From an uncultured Eubacteriales bacterium (GTDB taxonomy: Bacteria > Bacillota > Clostridia > TANB77 > CAG-508): a stretch of DNA of 48,244 nt. This document shows, one piece after another, positions 24,798 through 34,092 of the stretch; within the stretch, counting starts at the first letter, position 1, and every line of letters starts with the position of its first letter. The stretch spans positions 1 through 48,244 of the forward strand of contig CASEEU010000017.1 of the NCBI GenBank assembly GCA_949287075.1. The letters are read 5' to 3'. The notes below the pieces were generated by a model. The model saw nothing but the letters and a program-made list of their open reading frames with translations, made no database searches and had not been told where the DNA came from. A program made the translations under genes and the position numbers.

Positions 24798-25052
24798 ATG
24801 CAATTAGTAAATATTGGATTTGGAAATATTGTATCAGCAGATAGAATTGTAGCAATTGTCAGTCCAGAATCAGCACCAATCAAAAGATTAATACAAGAAG
24901 CAAAAGATAATAAAACAGCAGTAGATGCAACTTATGGAAGAAGAACAAGAGCAGTATTAATAATGGATTCAGGACATGTTATTTTATCAGCTGTACAACC
25001 AGAAACAGTTGGAGCAAGAATTGATAAAGACATTTCACAAGAAGAAAACTAG
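24798..25052 (+). CDS. remA: Regulatory protein RemA (DUF370)
   Basis: This is a DNA-binding regulator of matrix and osmoprotection genes in Bacillus. The 84 residues match the family throughout: [26 protein letters not shown] and [23 protein letters not shown]. In spore-forming Firmicutes it sits between yloC and gmk; here rpoZ comes before gmk. AAGGGAATG-type site precedes the ATG. The targets in this organism cannot be read from the window. Confidence 0.93.
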   Translation: MQLVNIGFGNIVSADRIVAIVSPESAPIKRLIQEAKDNKTAVDATYGRRTRAVLIMDSGHVILSAVQPETVGARIDKDISQEEN

Positions 25053-25088
25053 AAAATATATTGTGAACAAGAAAGGAATGAATTGAAA

Positions 25089-25280
25089 ATGATAGTAAAA
25101 CCTAGTGTTTCAGAATTACTTACAAAAGCAAATAATCGATATGAATTAGTAATTGCAACAGCAAGAAGAGCAAGACAAATTGCTTCTGGTGCAACACCTT
25201 TAGTAGAAACAAAAGAAGAATCACCAGTAACAATAGCTGCTATTGAAATTGCAGAAGGGAAGGTTGCCATAGAATGTTAG
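25089..25280 (+). CDS. rpoZ: RNA polymerase omega subunit
   Basis: Omega helps assemble the beta' subunit. The 63 residues carry the family features KPSVSELLTKANNRYELVIATARRARQI and the final PVTIAAIEIAEGKV. ATG 25089 is preferred to TTG 25083; AAAGGA lies 11 nt upstream. The stop overlaps the gmk start by 7 bases. In Bacillus the order is gmk-rpoZ; here it is rpoZ-gmk. Confidence 0.92.
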   Translation: MIVKPSVSELLTKANNRYELVIATARRARQIASGATPLVETKEESPVTIAAIEIAEGKVAIEC

Positions 25281-25855
25281 TGATATTATCTGGAGTAGCA
25301 GGCGCAGGAAAAGATACCATAAAAAAAGAACTAATCAAACGAATGGAAAATGTGGAATCACTTCCTTCATATACTTCAAGACCAATTCGAGAAGGAGATG
25401 TAGAAGGAGGAACTTATCATTTCATTTCTAGAGAAGATTTTGAAAGAATGATAGAAAATGAAGAGTTTTATGAATATGATATTCATCATAATCAATATTA
25501 TGGGACTTCTAGAAAATTATTAAATGAAAAAATAAAAAGTGGAAAAATTATTGTAAAAGATATTGATGTGAATGGAACAGAACATTTAAAAGAATTATTA
25601 GGAAACGACACAAAAGTTGTTACTATATTTTTGCGTGTTCCAAAAGAAGAATTAAAGCATCGATTAGAAAATAGAATAGACAAGCCAAGTCCACAAGAAA
25701 TTATATTGCGTTTAAATCGTTTTGATTATGAAGAATCTAGAATTCATTTATATGATTATGTATTAAAAAATAATGATTTAGAAAAAACAGTACAAATTAT
25801 TATGACGATTATAGAAAATGAAGTAAGATTGGAGCAAGAAAAAAATTCAAATTAG
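25274..25855 (+). CDS. gmk: Guanylate kinase
   Basis: It phosphorylates GMP to GDP with ATP. The 193 residues contain a P-loop GVAGAGKDT, where the family usually has GPSGVGKGT, then SYTSRPIREGD, EFYEYDIHHNQYYGTS and VKDIDVNG. The lid region is short and lacks the usual RGxE arginines in the common form (RLENRIDKPSPQEI). The GMP-binding Tyr and Arg positions look kept, so activity is likely, but the sequence is divergent. It ends the operon that starts at 21755. Confidence 0.85.
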   Translation: MLVILSGVAGAGKDTIKKELIKRMENVESLPSYTSRPIREGDVEGGTYHFISREDFERMIENEEFYEYDIHHNQYYGTSRKLLNEKIKSGKIIVKDIDVNGTEHLKELLGNDTKVVTIFLRVPKEELKHRLENRIDKPSPQEIILRLNRFDYEESRIHLYDYVLKNNDLEKTVQIIMTIIENEVRLEQEKNSN

Positions 25856-25878
25856 ACAATCCTATTTTATAAATATAC

Positions 25879-25920
25879 AAAAAATAAGCATGAATAGAAA
25901 TATTTGTGTTTATTTTTTTT
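25879..25920 (+). terminator. Weak terminator after gmk
   Basis: AAAATAAGCA pairs imperfectly with TGTTTATTTT before a run of T. Confidence 0.4.
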
Positions 25921-25936
25921 CAAGGGAAGATTGTTA

Positions 25937-26160
25937 AAAATTATTACAAGTTCACTCCCCATCCCTTGTATATTCATTTCTCATAAATTCCTCGGCTCAA
26001 TACGTGCTTTAGCTTTTCTAACTCCAAAACAAATGAGCCTCTCGCTGTTCGCGCTTCCTCATTTGTTTTTTACTAAGAAAAGCTACAAGCACTCCAATTA
26101 CATTCGTCATTTATTCAAAATGAATATACAAGGGATGGGGAGTGAACTTGTAACAATTTT
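25937..26160. repeat. 224-bp long inverted repeat, family B copy 2
   Basis: Outer arms pair over 14 bases with one mismatch, then 25944-25979 and 26118-26153 are perfect reverse complements over 36 bp. The apical stem AACAAATGAG/CTCATTTGTT encloses CCTCTCGCTGTTCGCGCTTC, which differs by one base from the apex of 21435-21624 in reverse orientation. Inner arms share CCTCGGCT and TGACGAATGT with that copy. A frame of 103 codons across it is a by-product. Confidence 0.9.
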
Positions 26161-26182
26161 AGTAACAAAACTAACCAAACTC

Positions 26183-26211
26183 TTGTTTTTATTTAAAAAA
26201 TATAGTATAAT
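26183..26211 (+). promoter_or_regulatory. Promoter of uvrA
   Basis: TTGTTT at 26183-26188, 17-nt spacer, TATAAT at 26206-26211. I see no LexA-like box next to it. Confidence 0.65.
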
Positions 26212-26283
26212 GTGACTGGATTTTTAATTTGTGTATGTAAAAAATAAGGAAACAAATATAAACATAAAATTGTGGGGGAATAA

Positions 26284-29121
26284 ATGATGAATGACAAAAT
26301 TATCATAAATGGTGCAAAAGAACATAATTTAAAAAATATAAATTTAGAAATACCAAGAGACAAATTAGTGGTTATTACAGGTTTATCTGGTTCTGGAAAA
26401 TCTAGTTTAGCATTTGATACCTTATATGCAGAAGGACAAAGAAGATATGTAGAAAGTTTGTCTTCTTATGCTAGACAATTCTTAGGATTAATGGAAAAAC
26501 CAGATGTAGAAAGTATAGAAGGGTTATCACCAGCGATTTCCATAGACCAAAAAACAACTTCAAAAAATCCTCGTTCTACAGTGGGAACGGTTACAGAAAT
26601 TTATGACTATATTCGTCTGTTATATGCTAGAATCGGTGTACCATATTGTCCAAATTGTGGAAAAAAAATAGAAAAACAAACGATTGACCAAATTGTAGAT
26701 AATATCATGGAATTAGAAGAAGGTACTAGAATTCAAGTATTGGCACCAGTGGTTAGAGGAAGAAAAGGAGAATATACAAAACAATTAGAAGAATTCCAAA
26801 AAGAAGGATTTGTCAGAGTTAGAATTGATGGAGACATGTATGAACTTTCTGATGATATCGATTTAGATAGAAAGAAAAAGCATGATATTGAATTAGTAGT
26901 AGATAGATTGGTGATCAAACCAGAAATTTTAAGTAGATTAACAGAGTCAGTAGAAATTGCTTTAAAACATGCCAATCAATTAGTGCTAATTGATATTGTC
27001 GGAAAAGGAGAAAAACTATATAGTTGCAATTATGCTTGTCCTGATTGTGGATTTAGTTTTCCAGAATTAACACCTAGAATGTTTTCATTTAATAATCCAA
27101 TGGGTGCTTGTCCAACTTGTACAGGTATTGGATATTTAATGAAAATGGATGAAGATTTAATCATTCCAGATAAAAACAAAACTTTATATGATGGTATAAA
27201 AGCTTTTGGTTCAAGCACTATGAAAAAAGGTGATACTATGGCAAAAATGTATTTTGAAAGTATCGGAAACCATTATGGAATTGATATCAGAGGAAAGAAA
27301 ATTAAAGAATTACCTAGAAGTTTTATGGAAAAAATCCTGTATGGTACAGGTGATGAGGAAATTGATTTTGAATATACATCACCAGCAGGTGTTAGAAGAT
27401 TTAAAGCACCATTTGAAGGTGTACTTCCAACATTAGATAGACGTCATAATGAAACAAAATCACAAGGAATGCGTGATTTTTATGAAATGTATATGAGCAA
27501 TTCTCCATGTTATTCATGTCATGGAGCAAGATTAAAACCAGAAATCTTGTCTATAAAGGTAGGAGATAAGAATATCAATGAGTTAACAGCGATGTCTATC
27601 AACCAAATAAAAGATTATTTGAACAATCTACAATTAAATAAAACAGAAGCCATGATTTCAGATTTAATTTTAAAAGAAATTCGTCAAAGATTACAATTTT
27701 TAATTGATGTAGGATTAGAATATTTAACATTATCAAGAAGTGCAGGAACTTTATCAGGAGGAGAAGCGCAAAGAATTCGTTTAGCAACACAAATTGGTTC
27801 TGGATTAACAGGTGTATTATATATCTTAGACGAACCAAGTATTGGATTACACCAAAGAGATAATGATAGATTATTAGCAACATTGAAAAAATTAAGAGAT
27901 TTAGGAAATACGCTACTGGTTGTAGAACATGATGAAGATACCATGTATGCAGCAGACCAAGTGATTGATATAGGACCAGGTGCAGGAACCCATGGGGGAC
28001 AAGTGATGGCACAAGGAACTGCTGAAGAAATTAAGCAAGTAGAAAATTCTATTACAGGAAAATATTTAAGTGGAAGATTAAAAATTCCAGTACCGAAAAA
28101 AAGAAGAAAACATACAAAATCAAAAGTGATTGAAGTACAAGGAGCAACAGAAAATAACTTAAAAAATATTAGTGTAAAATTCCCTTTAGGTGTATTTACT
28201 TGTGTAACAGGTGTATCAGGTTCAGGAAAATCCACATTAGTGAATGAAGTGCTATATAAGAGTATTGCCAAAGAGTTGAATGGTTCTAATGAAAAACCAG
28301 GAAAATGCAAAGGAATCAAAGGAATTAACCAAATTGACAAAATTATTAATATAGATCAATCACCAATTGGAAGAACGCCACGTTCAAATCCAGCTACTTA
28401 CACTGGTGTATTTGATTTGATTAGAGATATTTTTGCTGAAACAGAAGAAGCAAAATTAAGAGGATATCAAAAGGGAAGATTTAGTTTCAATGTACCAGGT
28501 GGAAGATGTGAAAGTTGTAATGGTGATGGTGTGCATAAAATTGAAATGCATTTCTTACCAGATATCTATGTACCTTGTGAGGTGTGTAAAGGAAAGAGAT
28601 ATAATAGAGAAACATTAGAGGTAAAATATAAAGGAAAAACGATTGCAGACGTATTAGATATGACTGTGGAAGAAGCGTTACAATTTTTTGATAAAATACC
28701 AAGAATCAAACAAAAAATTCAAACCTTATATGATGTAGGATTAAGTTATATCAAATTAGGACAACCATCAACAACTTTATCAGGAGGAGAAGCACAAAGA
28801 GTAAAATTAGCAACAGAATTGTCTAAAAAAGCAACTGGAAAAACCTTATATATTTTAGATGAACCAACAACAGGACTTCATATTGCAGATGTTCACAAAT
28901 TGGTAGATATCTTACAAAGATTAGTGGATACAGGAAATACGATTATTGTAATTGAGCATAATCTAGATTTAATCAAAACTTGTGACCATATTATTGATTT
29001 AGGTCCAGAAGGTGGAGATAATGGTGGTGAAGTGATTGCCGTGGGAACACCTGAACAAGTTTGTTTAAATGAGAAAAGTTATACAGGTAAATTTTTAAAA
29101 AAATATTTAGAACAAAATTAA
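26284..29121 (+). CDS. uvrA: Excinuclease ABC subunit A
   Basis: UvrA finds bulky DNA damage and loads UvrB in nucleotide excision repair. The 945 residues are standard. Features: Walker [10 protein letters not shown] (about 33), first zinc module CPNCG, the second with CPDC...CPTC (about 255-285), signature [11 protein letters not shown] (about 490), second Walker [10 protein letters not shown] (about 645), zinc finger CESCNGDG...CEVCKG (about 740-770), and [11 protein letters not shown] (about 830). No uvrB or uvrC gene is adjacent. GTGGGGGA precedes ATG 26284; ATG 26287 is equally possible. Confidence 0.97.
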   Translation: MMNDKIIINGAKEHNLKNINLEIPRDKLVVITGLSGSGKSSLAFDTLYAEGQRRYVESLSSYARQFLGLMEKPDVESIEGLSPAISIDQKTTSKNPRSTVGTVTEIYDYIRLLYARIGVPYCPNCGKKIEKQTIDQIVDNIMELEEGTRIQVLAPVVRGRKGEYTKQLEEFQKEGFVRVRIDGDMYELSDDIDLDRKKKHDIELVVDRLVIKPEILSRLTESVEIALKHANQLVLIDIVGKGEKLYSCNYACPDCGFSFPELTPRMFSFNNPMGACPTCTGIGYLMKMDEDLIIPDKNKTLYDGIKAFGSSTMKKGDTMAKMYFESIGNHYGIDIRGKKIKELPRSFMEKILYGTGDEEIDFEYTSPAGVRRFKAPFEGVLPTLDRRHNETKSQGMRDFYEMYMSNSPCYSCHGARLKPEILSIKVGDKNINELTAMSINQIKDYLNNLQLNKTEAMISDLILKEIRQRLQFLIDVGLEYLTLSRSAGTLSGGEAQRIRLATQIGSGLTGVLYILDEPSIGLHQRDNDRLLATLKKLRDLGNTLLVVEHDEDTMYAADQVIDIGPGAGTHGGQVMAQGTAEEIKQVENSITGKYLSGRLKIPVPKKRRKHTKSKVIEVQGATENNLKNISVKFPLGVFTCVTGVSGSGKSTLVNEVLYKSIAKELNGSNEKPGKCKGIKGINQIDKIINIDQSPIGRTPRSNPATYTGVFDLIRDIFAETEEAKLRGYQKGRFSFNVPGGRCESCNGDGVHKIEMHFLPDIYVPCEVCKGKRYNRETLEVKYKGKTIADVLDMTVEEALQFFDKIPRIKQKIQTLYDVGLSYIKLGQPSTTLSGGEAQRVKLATELSKKATGKTLYILDEPTTGLHIADVHKLVDILQRLVDTGNTIIVIEHNLDLIKTCDHIIDLGPEGGDNGGEVIAVGTPEQVCLNEKSYTGKFLKKYLEQN

Positions 29122-29131
29122 AGAATACATT

Positions 29132-29177
29132 ACAAAAAGAACTTATGTTAGATGGTATTTGCATAAGTTCTTTTTGT
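29132..29177 (+). terminator. Terminator of uvrA
   Basis: ACAAAAAGAACTTATG and CATAAGTTCTTTTTGT form a perfect 16-bp stem with a T-run. Confidence 0.88.
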
Positions 29178-29280
29178 ATAAATTATTTTTTTTTACAAAT
29201 ACTAATCATTAATATAGAAATATGGAATTTTAAGATTATCCATAAAATACAAAAATTGTGATGTAAGAAAGGAGAAGTGT

Positions 29281-30216
29281 ATGTTTAATTTTAGAACAGA
29301 TTTGGCGGCAGAGAGAAGAGAAATATATAGAACAGCCAATAAATTAGAAAATGAAATTAATGGTATAGAAAGTGAAGAACAACAAATAAATGAAAATATA
29401 AAAGTAGATAGAGTAAAAATAACGAATGAGGAAGGAGAGAAGGCAATCGGAAAACCAAAAGGTGTATATGTGACCATCGATATTAAAAATTTAAAAATTG
29501 CAGGAGAAGAAGAAATTCAAAGATCAGCAGATACAGTTGCAGATGAATTAAGAAAAATTGTAGATAGTCATGTTGATAAAAATGGAGAAATTTTAGTAGT
29601 GGGTCTTGGAAATATTTATGTAACACCAGATGCACTAGGTCCTAAAGTGATAAATGATATAGAGGTTACAAGACATATGATTAAATATTTACCACAATAT
29701 GTAAAAGAAGGGGCTAGAAATGTAAGTGCCATATCTCCAGGTGTGTTAGGAACAACAGGTATAGAAACAGTAGAAATTTTAAAAGGAATTGTAGAAAATA
29801 CACAACCTAAATTATTGATAGTAATTGATGCTTTAGCATCTAGAAGTATAGAAAGAATTAGTAGTACTGTACAGATATCAGATACAGGAATTGTACCAGG
29901 TGCAGGAGTTGGGAACACAAGAAAAGAAATTAGTCAAAATACATTAGGGATTCCCGTAATTGCCATAGGGATTCCAACAGTTGTTGAAACAGCAGTGTTA
30001 GTAAATGATTCATTAGATTTATTTATTACAAAATTACAAGATGAAGCAAAGTCAAATGATTATCTAAATCAATTAAAAGAAGAAGATAATTATGAAGAGA
30101 TAAAAGAAGCATTGGTTCCACAAGATTATAATCTTATTGTGACTCCAAAAGAAATTGATGGTTTAATTGATAATATGAGTAAAATTGTAGCAACAGGAAT
30201 AAACCAAGCAGTATAG
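29281..30216 (+). CDS. gpr: Spore germination protease GPR
   Basis: GPR degrades small acid-soluble spore proteins when spores germinate; it is made in the forespore as a zymogen that removes its own N-terminal piece. The 311 residues begin FNFRTDLAAERREIY, similar to the processing region of known GPRs, and continue with KGVYVTIDI, VVGLGNIYVTPDALGP, SPGVLGTTGIETVEI and IVIDALASRS, all family motifs. AGGAG precedes the ATG. No sigma-A promoter is obvious, which suits forespore control, but I could not define a sigma-G box. A long inverted repeat follows 5 bases after the stop. Confidence 0.93.
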   Translation: MFNFRTDLAAERREIYRTANKLENEINGIESEEQQINENIKVDRVKITNEEGEKAIGKPKGVYVTIDIKNLKIAGEEEIQRSADTVADELRKIVDSHVDKNGEILVVGLGNIYVTPDALGPKVINDIEVTRHMIKYLPQYVKEGARNVSAISPGVLGTTGIETVEILKGIVENTQPKLLIVIDALASRSIERISSTVQISDTGIVPGAGVGNTRKEISQNTLGIPVIAIGIPTVVETAVLVNDSLDLFITKLQDEAKSNDYLNQLKEEDNYEEIKEALVPQDYNLIVTPKEIDGLIDNMSKIVATGINQAV

Positions 30217-30221
30217 AAAAA

Positions 30222-30408
30222 AGTTTAGTGTTGAATTCTGCAAAGGTATATATATTATATTTTTCGCTATCCCAACACTTTACATACTCTAACAAAATCA
30301 GCTCCCACGGAACTGTCGCTGATTTTACAAGAGTATGTAGTGTGTCGGTTCCCACGATTCTCGCTTAAAATATAATATATATACCTTTGCAGAATTCGAC
30401 ACTAAACT
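30222..30408. repeat. 187-bp long inverted repeat, family C
   Basis: Arms 30222-30263 and 30367-30408 pair with one mismatch; 31 bp within them (30233-30263/30367-30397) are perfect. The apex is ACAAAATCAGC/GCTGATTTTAC around TCCCACGGAACTGTC, and CCCAC(A/G) recurs in the inner arms. It starts 5 bases after the gpr stop. The build is that of families A and B, but the sequence is unrelated. Confidence 0.88.
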
Positions 30409-30451
30409 GTAACAGAAAAAGTACAAATTTGTAGAAATTGTGGAAAAATAG

Positions 30452-30480
30452 TTGAAAAAAACTTTTTCTTAAGATATAAT
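30452..30480 (+). promoter_or_regulatory. Promoter of the membrane-anchored protein gene
   Basis: TTGAAA at 30452-30457, 17-nt spacer, TATAAT at 30475-30480. Confidence 0.75.
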
Positions 30481-30513
30481 CCATATAGATAGAAAAAGAA
30501 AAGAGGGATTTCT

Positions 30514-31296
30514 ATGGATAAAGAAGAAAAAGTAGATAATGTTAAAAAAGTAGAAGAAGTAAAAGAACAAAAAACAGAAAAAATAGAAGAACCAAAATTT
30601 AATAAAGTAGAAGGAAAAGATTTAAAAAAAGAAAAAGGAATGAATCATATAGAAAATAAAAAAGCAAAAAAACAAAACAATAAAGAGAAAAAAGAAAGTA
30701 AAGAAAAAGGAAATAAAAAAGTTGGATATTGGGTTGGTGGAATTATACTATTATTAGTTGTGTTAGCTATAGTAACAGCTTTATTATTGTTACCATCAAC
30801 ACCAGAAAAAAGTGTTGAAGGAATGTTAAATAGTTTAAAAAATGCTGACTTTGAAAGTGTTAATAAATATGTAAATTATGAAGAAATTGTTAATGAATCA
30901 GAGTCATTACAAAACTCAGAAATGGATGAAGAAACACAAAGCTTACTATTTGATAAGTTAACATGGAAAATTTTGAATATCTCAAAAGAAGAAAATACAG
31001 CAAGTGTTGAGGTAGAAATTACTAATAAAGATTTCAACCAAATCATAACTAATTATACACAAGAAGCTTTAAAAATTGCTTTTAGTGGAGAATCTTTTAC
31101 TCAAGAAGAACAAAATAATAAATTAAAAGAACAATTAAAAAATGAAGAAATTGGAACAAAAACAGTGACAACAACAGTACAATTAGTGAAACAAGATAGA
31201 GAATGGAAAGTACAAGCAGATGAAAGTTTAATAAATGCATTGTTACCAGGATTACAAGAAGCAATTAATTCTTTAAATTCAATTATAAATGGATAG
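30514..31296 (+). CDS. Membrane-anchored protein with extracytoplasmic DUF4878-like domain
   Basis: The 260 residues start with about 70 residues rich in Lys and Glu, then one membrane helix (about 73-95), then an outer domain of about 160 residues. The part after the helix, PEKSVEGMLNSLKNADFESVNKYV to WKVQADESL, has the plan of NTF2-like DUF4878/DUF5105 domains found in clostridial lipoproteins. The strong Lys-rich cytoplasmic stretch suggests binding to acidic partners or lipid. Function unknown. AAAGAGGG-type site precedes the ATG; single-gene unit with promoter and terminator. Confidence 0.7.
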   Translation: MDKEEKVDNVKKVEEVKEQKTEKIEEPKFNKVEGKDLKKEKGMNHIENKKAKKQNNKEKKESKEKGNKKVGYWVGGIILLLVVLAIVTALLLLPSTPEKSVEGMLNSLKNADFESVNKYVNYEEIVNESESLQNSEMDEETQSLLFDKLTWKILNISKEENTASVEVEITNKDFNQIITNYTQEALKIAFSGESFTQEEQNNKLKEQLKNEEIGTKTVTTTVQLVKQDREWKVQADESLINALLPGLQEAINSLNSIING

Positions 31297-31318
31297 TATC
31301 TAAAATACTATAGAGGAG

Positions 31319-31373
31319 ATGCACCTATAAATATTAAATATTTGTTTAATATTTTAGGTGCATTTTACTTTTT
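31319..31373 (+). terminator. Terminator of the membrane-anchored protein gene
   Basis: ATGCACCTA/TAGGTGCAT with inner ATATTAAA/TTTAATAT, followed by TTACTTTTT. Confidence 0.8.
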
Positions 31374-31438
31374 ACTATTTGGATTTGATTTATTATTTTA
31401 TAGGAAAATCGAGTTTTATCTTCTTATATAAATTTTTC

Positions 31439-32302
31439 TTATTTCTTAGTGAGTGTTTTTTTATGATATCGATATAAATTACAAATCTCACAATTTAAAC
31501 AGATAGATACACGGTTTTCAAAAATCAATTGTAAGGTATTAATAAATTCATCAACTTGTTGATCAATTAAATGAATATAAATTTTTTTGGGAAGTAGGTT
31601 CAAAAGTGAATTTAATGTATAATCATTTGAAGAAAAAGAAATATCACTTAAATATTTTGCACTAAAAATTTCTTCTGAATTTAAAATTAAATTTTTATTT
31701 TCATCTAACAAAATAGATTCAGAAGTATTGTAAATTAAATGAACAATATTGGAATTATTCTTTTGAGAATTGATATATAATTTTAACAAGGAAATAAATT
31801 CCATATATTCTTTTTCAATAATATAATTATTGACACTTTCTGATACAATATCATCTAGTATAGAAGAATAGGATTGTAATCTAAAATTGATAAAACCATC
31901 TAATATCAAAACCTTATTGTTAGAAATAAAGGAATATATAGAACTGTAAAGGGCATCAAATTTTTTATCAAACCATGTATAATATTCATCAGATAAAATA
32001 TTATAGAAATTTTTTAATATTTTATCTCTTTCAATTGCATCAAAATAAAAATAATTTTTATCAATGATTCTTTTTGTAAGCATATCCTCAAATTCATCAA
32101 TAATCATGAAGGATAGAAGCATACTGATTTTTGAAAAAAAGTAAGGGTAGTCATTATTAGAAAGATAGTGAATAATAATATTTCTGTAGTTTTTAAATTT
32201 ATTTTCGGAAAAACAAATATGTTTTATTTCAGAATATTTTAATTCATTTAGTAGATAATCTAGTATTTTAGAATTATTTGTTTTTATACATAAAGATTTC
32301 AT
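31439..32302 (-). CDS. ytxC: Sporulation protein YtxC
   Basis: YtxC is a conserved protein of endospore formers linked to sporulation; its biochemical role is unknown. The 287 residues match the family plan: helical N-terminal half with YRNIIIHYL, the central RDKILKNFYNIL and FINFRLQSY, and the C-terminal part ending in a short Cys-containing region (CLNCEIC). The last motif could bind metal. ATG 32302 follows AAAGGGG; a TTG six bases upstream is less likely. A short palindrome separates it from the GH57 gene. Confidence 0.82.
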   Translation of the reverse strand: MKSLCIKTNNSKILDYLLNELKYSEIKHICFSENKFKNYRNIIIHYLSNNDYPYFFSKISMLLSFMIIDEFEDMLTKRIIDKNYFYFDAIERDKILKNFYNILSDEYYTWFDKKFDALYSSIYSFISNNKVLILDGFINFRLQSYSSILDDIVSESVNNYIIEKEYMEFISLLKLYINSQKNNSNIVHLIYNTSESILLDENKNLILNSEEIFSAKYLSDISFSSNDYTLNSLLNLLPKKIYIHLIDQQVDEFINTLQLIFENRVSICLNCEICNLYRYHKKTLTKK

Positions 32303-32395
32303 ATACAAAAATACCCCTTTCTCATTATACTAGTATCTACCAAACTCAAAAAACTTATACATTATTATATGATAAGAAAAAAAATCGGTGAACGA

Positions 32396-32424
32396 TAGGG
32401 ACGTGCCATTTTGACACGTCCCTA
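32396..32424. repeat. 29-bp short palindrome of family A
   Basis: TAGGGACGTG/CACGTCCCTA arms of 10 bp around CCATTTTGA. It carries only the outermost part of the family A arms (10143-10503, 44351-44697). Its right end contains the TAG stop of the GH57 gene on the minus strand. Confidence 0.85.
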
Positions 32425-34008
32425 ATAGTAAATCATATAATCAATATCTGGGAAAACACAATCCTTTTTTGAGATATCTTTTAAGAAAATTTCGTCAATA
32501 TTGTTATCTTTTATTTGATAATATAATTTTGTAAATCGACCAATATGATCTTTAATTCTTTTTTTTGCATAATCTACCATTGTACCATTTGTAATGATAA
32601 ATAGCCAATCACTACTTTGGGCTAATAATAATTCTCTTGCACACTGATTTAGAGCTTTTTTCTTCAAACCTTTTGCATTTGGATATAAATGAGCTAATTC
32701 ACACATTCTATCACCAGCAACATGAAGATGTCTATGGACATAATCATTGGTTTGATTTAACCAAACTTCACTATATCCATTAGCGCCCCAACTAGAACGA
32801 CAAGGAGAGGCAACTTGCATGTTAGGATATTTATCAATATATTCAGATGGTGTAATTAATTCAAAATTACAATCATCATAGTAGATTTTTTTAAATAAAA
32901 TATATAACCAATAAGGTCCTTCATACCACCAATGACCATATAATTCAGCGTCATAAGGACATAAAATAATTGGTGGATTTTCTGTATATTGAGCAAGATT
33001 TTCAATTTGGGCATTTCTAGAATCAAAGAAGTGACCTGCTTGTTTTTCAGCTGAATCTTTTGCCCATTGAACATTATAATAATCTTTAAATTCTGTTTTT
33101 CCTGTAATTCTATAATATTTGATACCTGTATGAACTCTAACACCATTATGTGCAATATATGGTTTGATGTAGTCATAGTCAGCATCATAACCAATATCGC
33201 GATAAAATTCTCTATAATTGAAATCACCAGGGTAACCATTGATAGAACTCCATACTTGTCTTGAAGATTCAATATCTCTACCAAAAGCGACAACACCTTC
33301 AGGGGAAACAATAGGAGCAAAGGTACCATATAAAGGTGTAGGGTCTGCATATAAAATTCCATGTGTTTCAGTGATAATGTAATCAATGCCAAATTCTTTT
33401 AAATATTTATCAGCTTCTGGTACATAACCACATTCAGGAAGCCAAATACCGCGAGGTTTTCTTCCAAAATATCTTTCATATGTTTGTACACCAACAGCAA
33501 TTTGGGCTTTTACAGTTTTTTCATTAACATATAGTATTGGAAAATATCCGTGTGTTGCACCACAAGTGATAATTTCTAATACACCAATATCTTGAAAATG
33601 TTTAAAACCTTGAATTAAATTGCATTTATAAACATCTTTAAATAAGTGTAAATCATTTGAATATCTATCATAATAGTAATGGGCTAATTCATTTAAACGC
33701 TCATCACCAGCAGTTCTTTTTATTTCTTTTTCAGATAATTCGATTAGTTGTTTTAAATAATGAATATATTTTCTTTGTAATAATTTGTTATCTAACATAG
33801 AAAGTAGAGGAGGTGTCATAGACATTGTAATTCTGAAATTAACACCTTCATCTACTAATTTTTGAAAATTTGTTAATAATGGTATATAAGTTTCAGATAT
33901 TGCTTCATATAACCAAGATTCTTCTAAATAGTCATCACTTTCAGGGTGATGGATAAATGGAAGATGTGCATGAAGAACGAAACTAACATATCCTTTTTTC
34001 TCTTGCAT
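32422..34008 (-). CDS. GH57 1,4-alpha-glucan branching enzyme
   Basis: It moves alpha-1,4 chains to alpha-1,6 branch points in glycogen. The 528 residues show the GH57 signature FVLHAHLPFIHHPE at the N-terminus, the nucleophile Glu in GIWLPECGY (about 190), the acid/base Asp in CPYDAELYGHWW (about 350), and the DUF1957-type C-terminal helical domain (about 410-528). Length and motifs fit the branching-enzyme branch rather than amylopullulanase. A DUF4912 gene lies upstream, a pairing known in other bacteria. GGAG precedes the ATG. The stop codon TAG is part of a repeat palindrome. Confidence 0.92.
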   Translation of the reverse strand: MQEKKGYVSFVLHAHLPFIHHPESDDYLEESWLYEAISETYIPLLTNFQKLVDEGVNFRITMSMTPPLLSMLDNKLLQRKYIHYLKQLIELSEKEIKRTAGDERLNELAHYYYDRYSNDLHLFKDVYKCNLIQGFKHFQDIGVLEIITCGATHGYFPILYVNEKTVKAQIAVGVQTYERYFGRKPRGIWLPECGYVPEADKYLKEFGIDYIITETHGILYADPTPLYGTFAPIVSPEGVVAFGRDIESSRQVWSSINGYPGDFNYREFYRDIGYDADYDYIKPYIAHNGVRVHTGIKYYRITGKTEFKDYYNVQWAKDSAEKQAGHFFDSRNAQIENLAQYTENPPIILCPYDAELYGHWWYEGPYWLYILFKKIYYDDCNFELITPSEYIDKYPNMQVASPCRSSWGANGYSEVWLNQTNDYVHRHLHVAGDRMCELAHLYPNAKGLKKKALNQCARELLLAQSSDWLFIITNGTMVDYAKKRIKDHIGRFTKLYYQIKDNNIDEIFLKDISKKDCVFPDIDYMIYY

Positions 34009-34046
34009 TTAAATTCTCCTTTTACTGTTACTTAAATTTGTTCCTT

Positions 34047-34088
34047 AAAAATGAATGAGGCACTTTTGAATGCAGCCTCAAGTGCCTC
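34047..34088 (-). terminator. Terminator between DUF4912 and GH57 genes
   Basis: Minus-strand GAGGCACTT/AAGTGCCTC stem followed by ATTCATTTTT. It may only partly stop read-through, since no clear promoter for the GH57 gene lies behind it. Confidence 0.7.
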
Positions 34089-34092
34089 AAGA

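Noticed and set aside
25904..26215. Open frame of 103 codons
   Set aside because: It runs across the 25937-26160 palindrome, has no ribosome binding site, and its sequence is explained by the inverted repeat.
27599..28340. Long frames antisense to uvrA
   Set aside because: Produced by codon bias of uvrA on the other strand; no ribosome binding sites.
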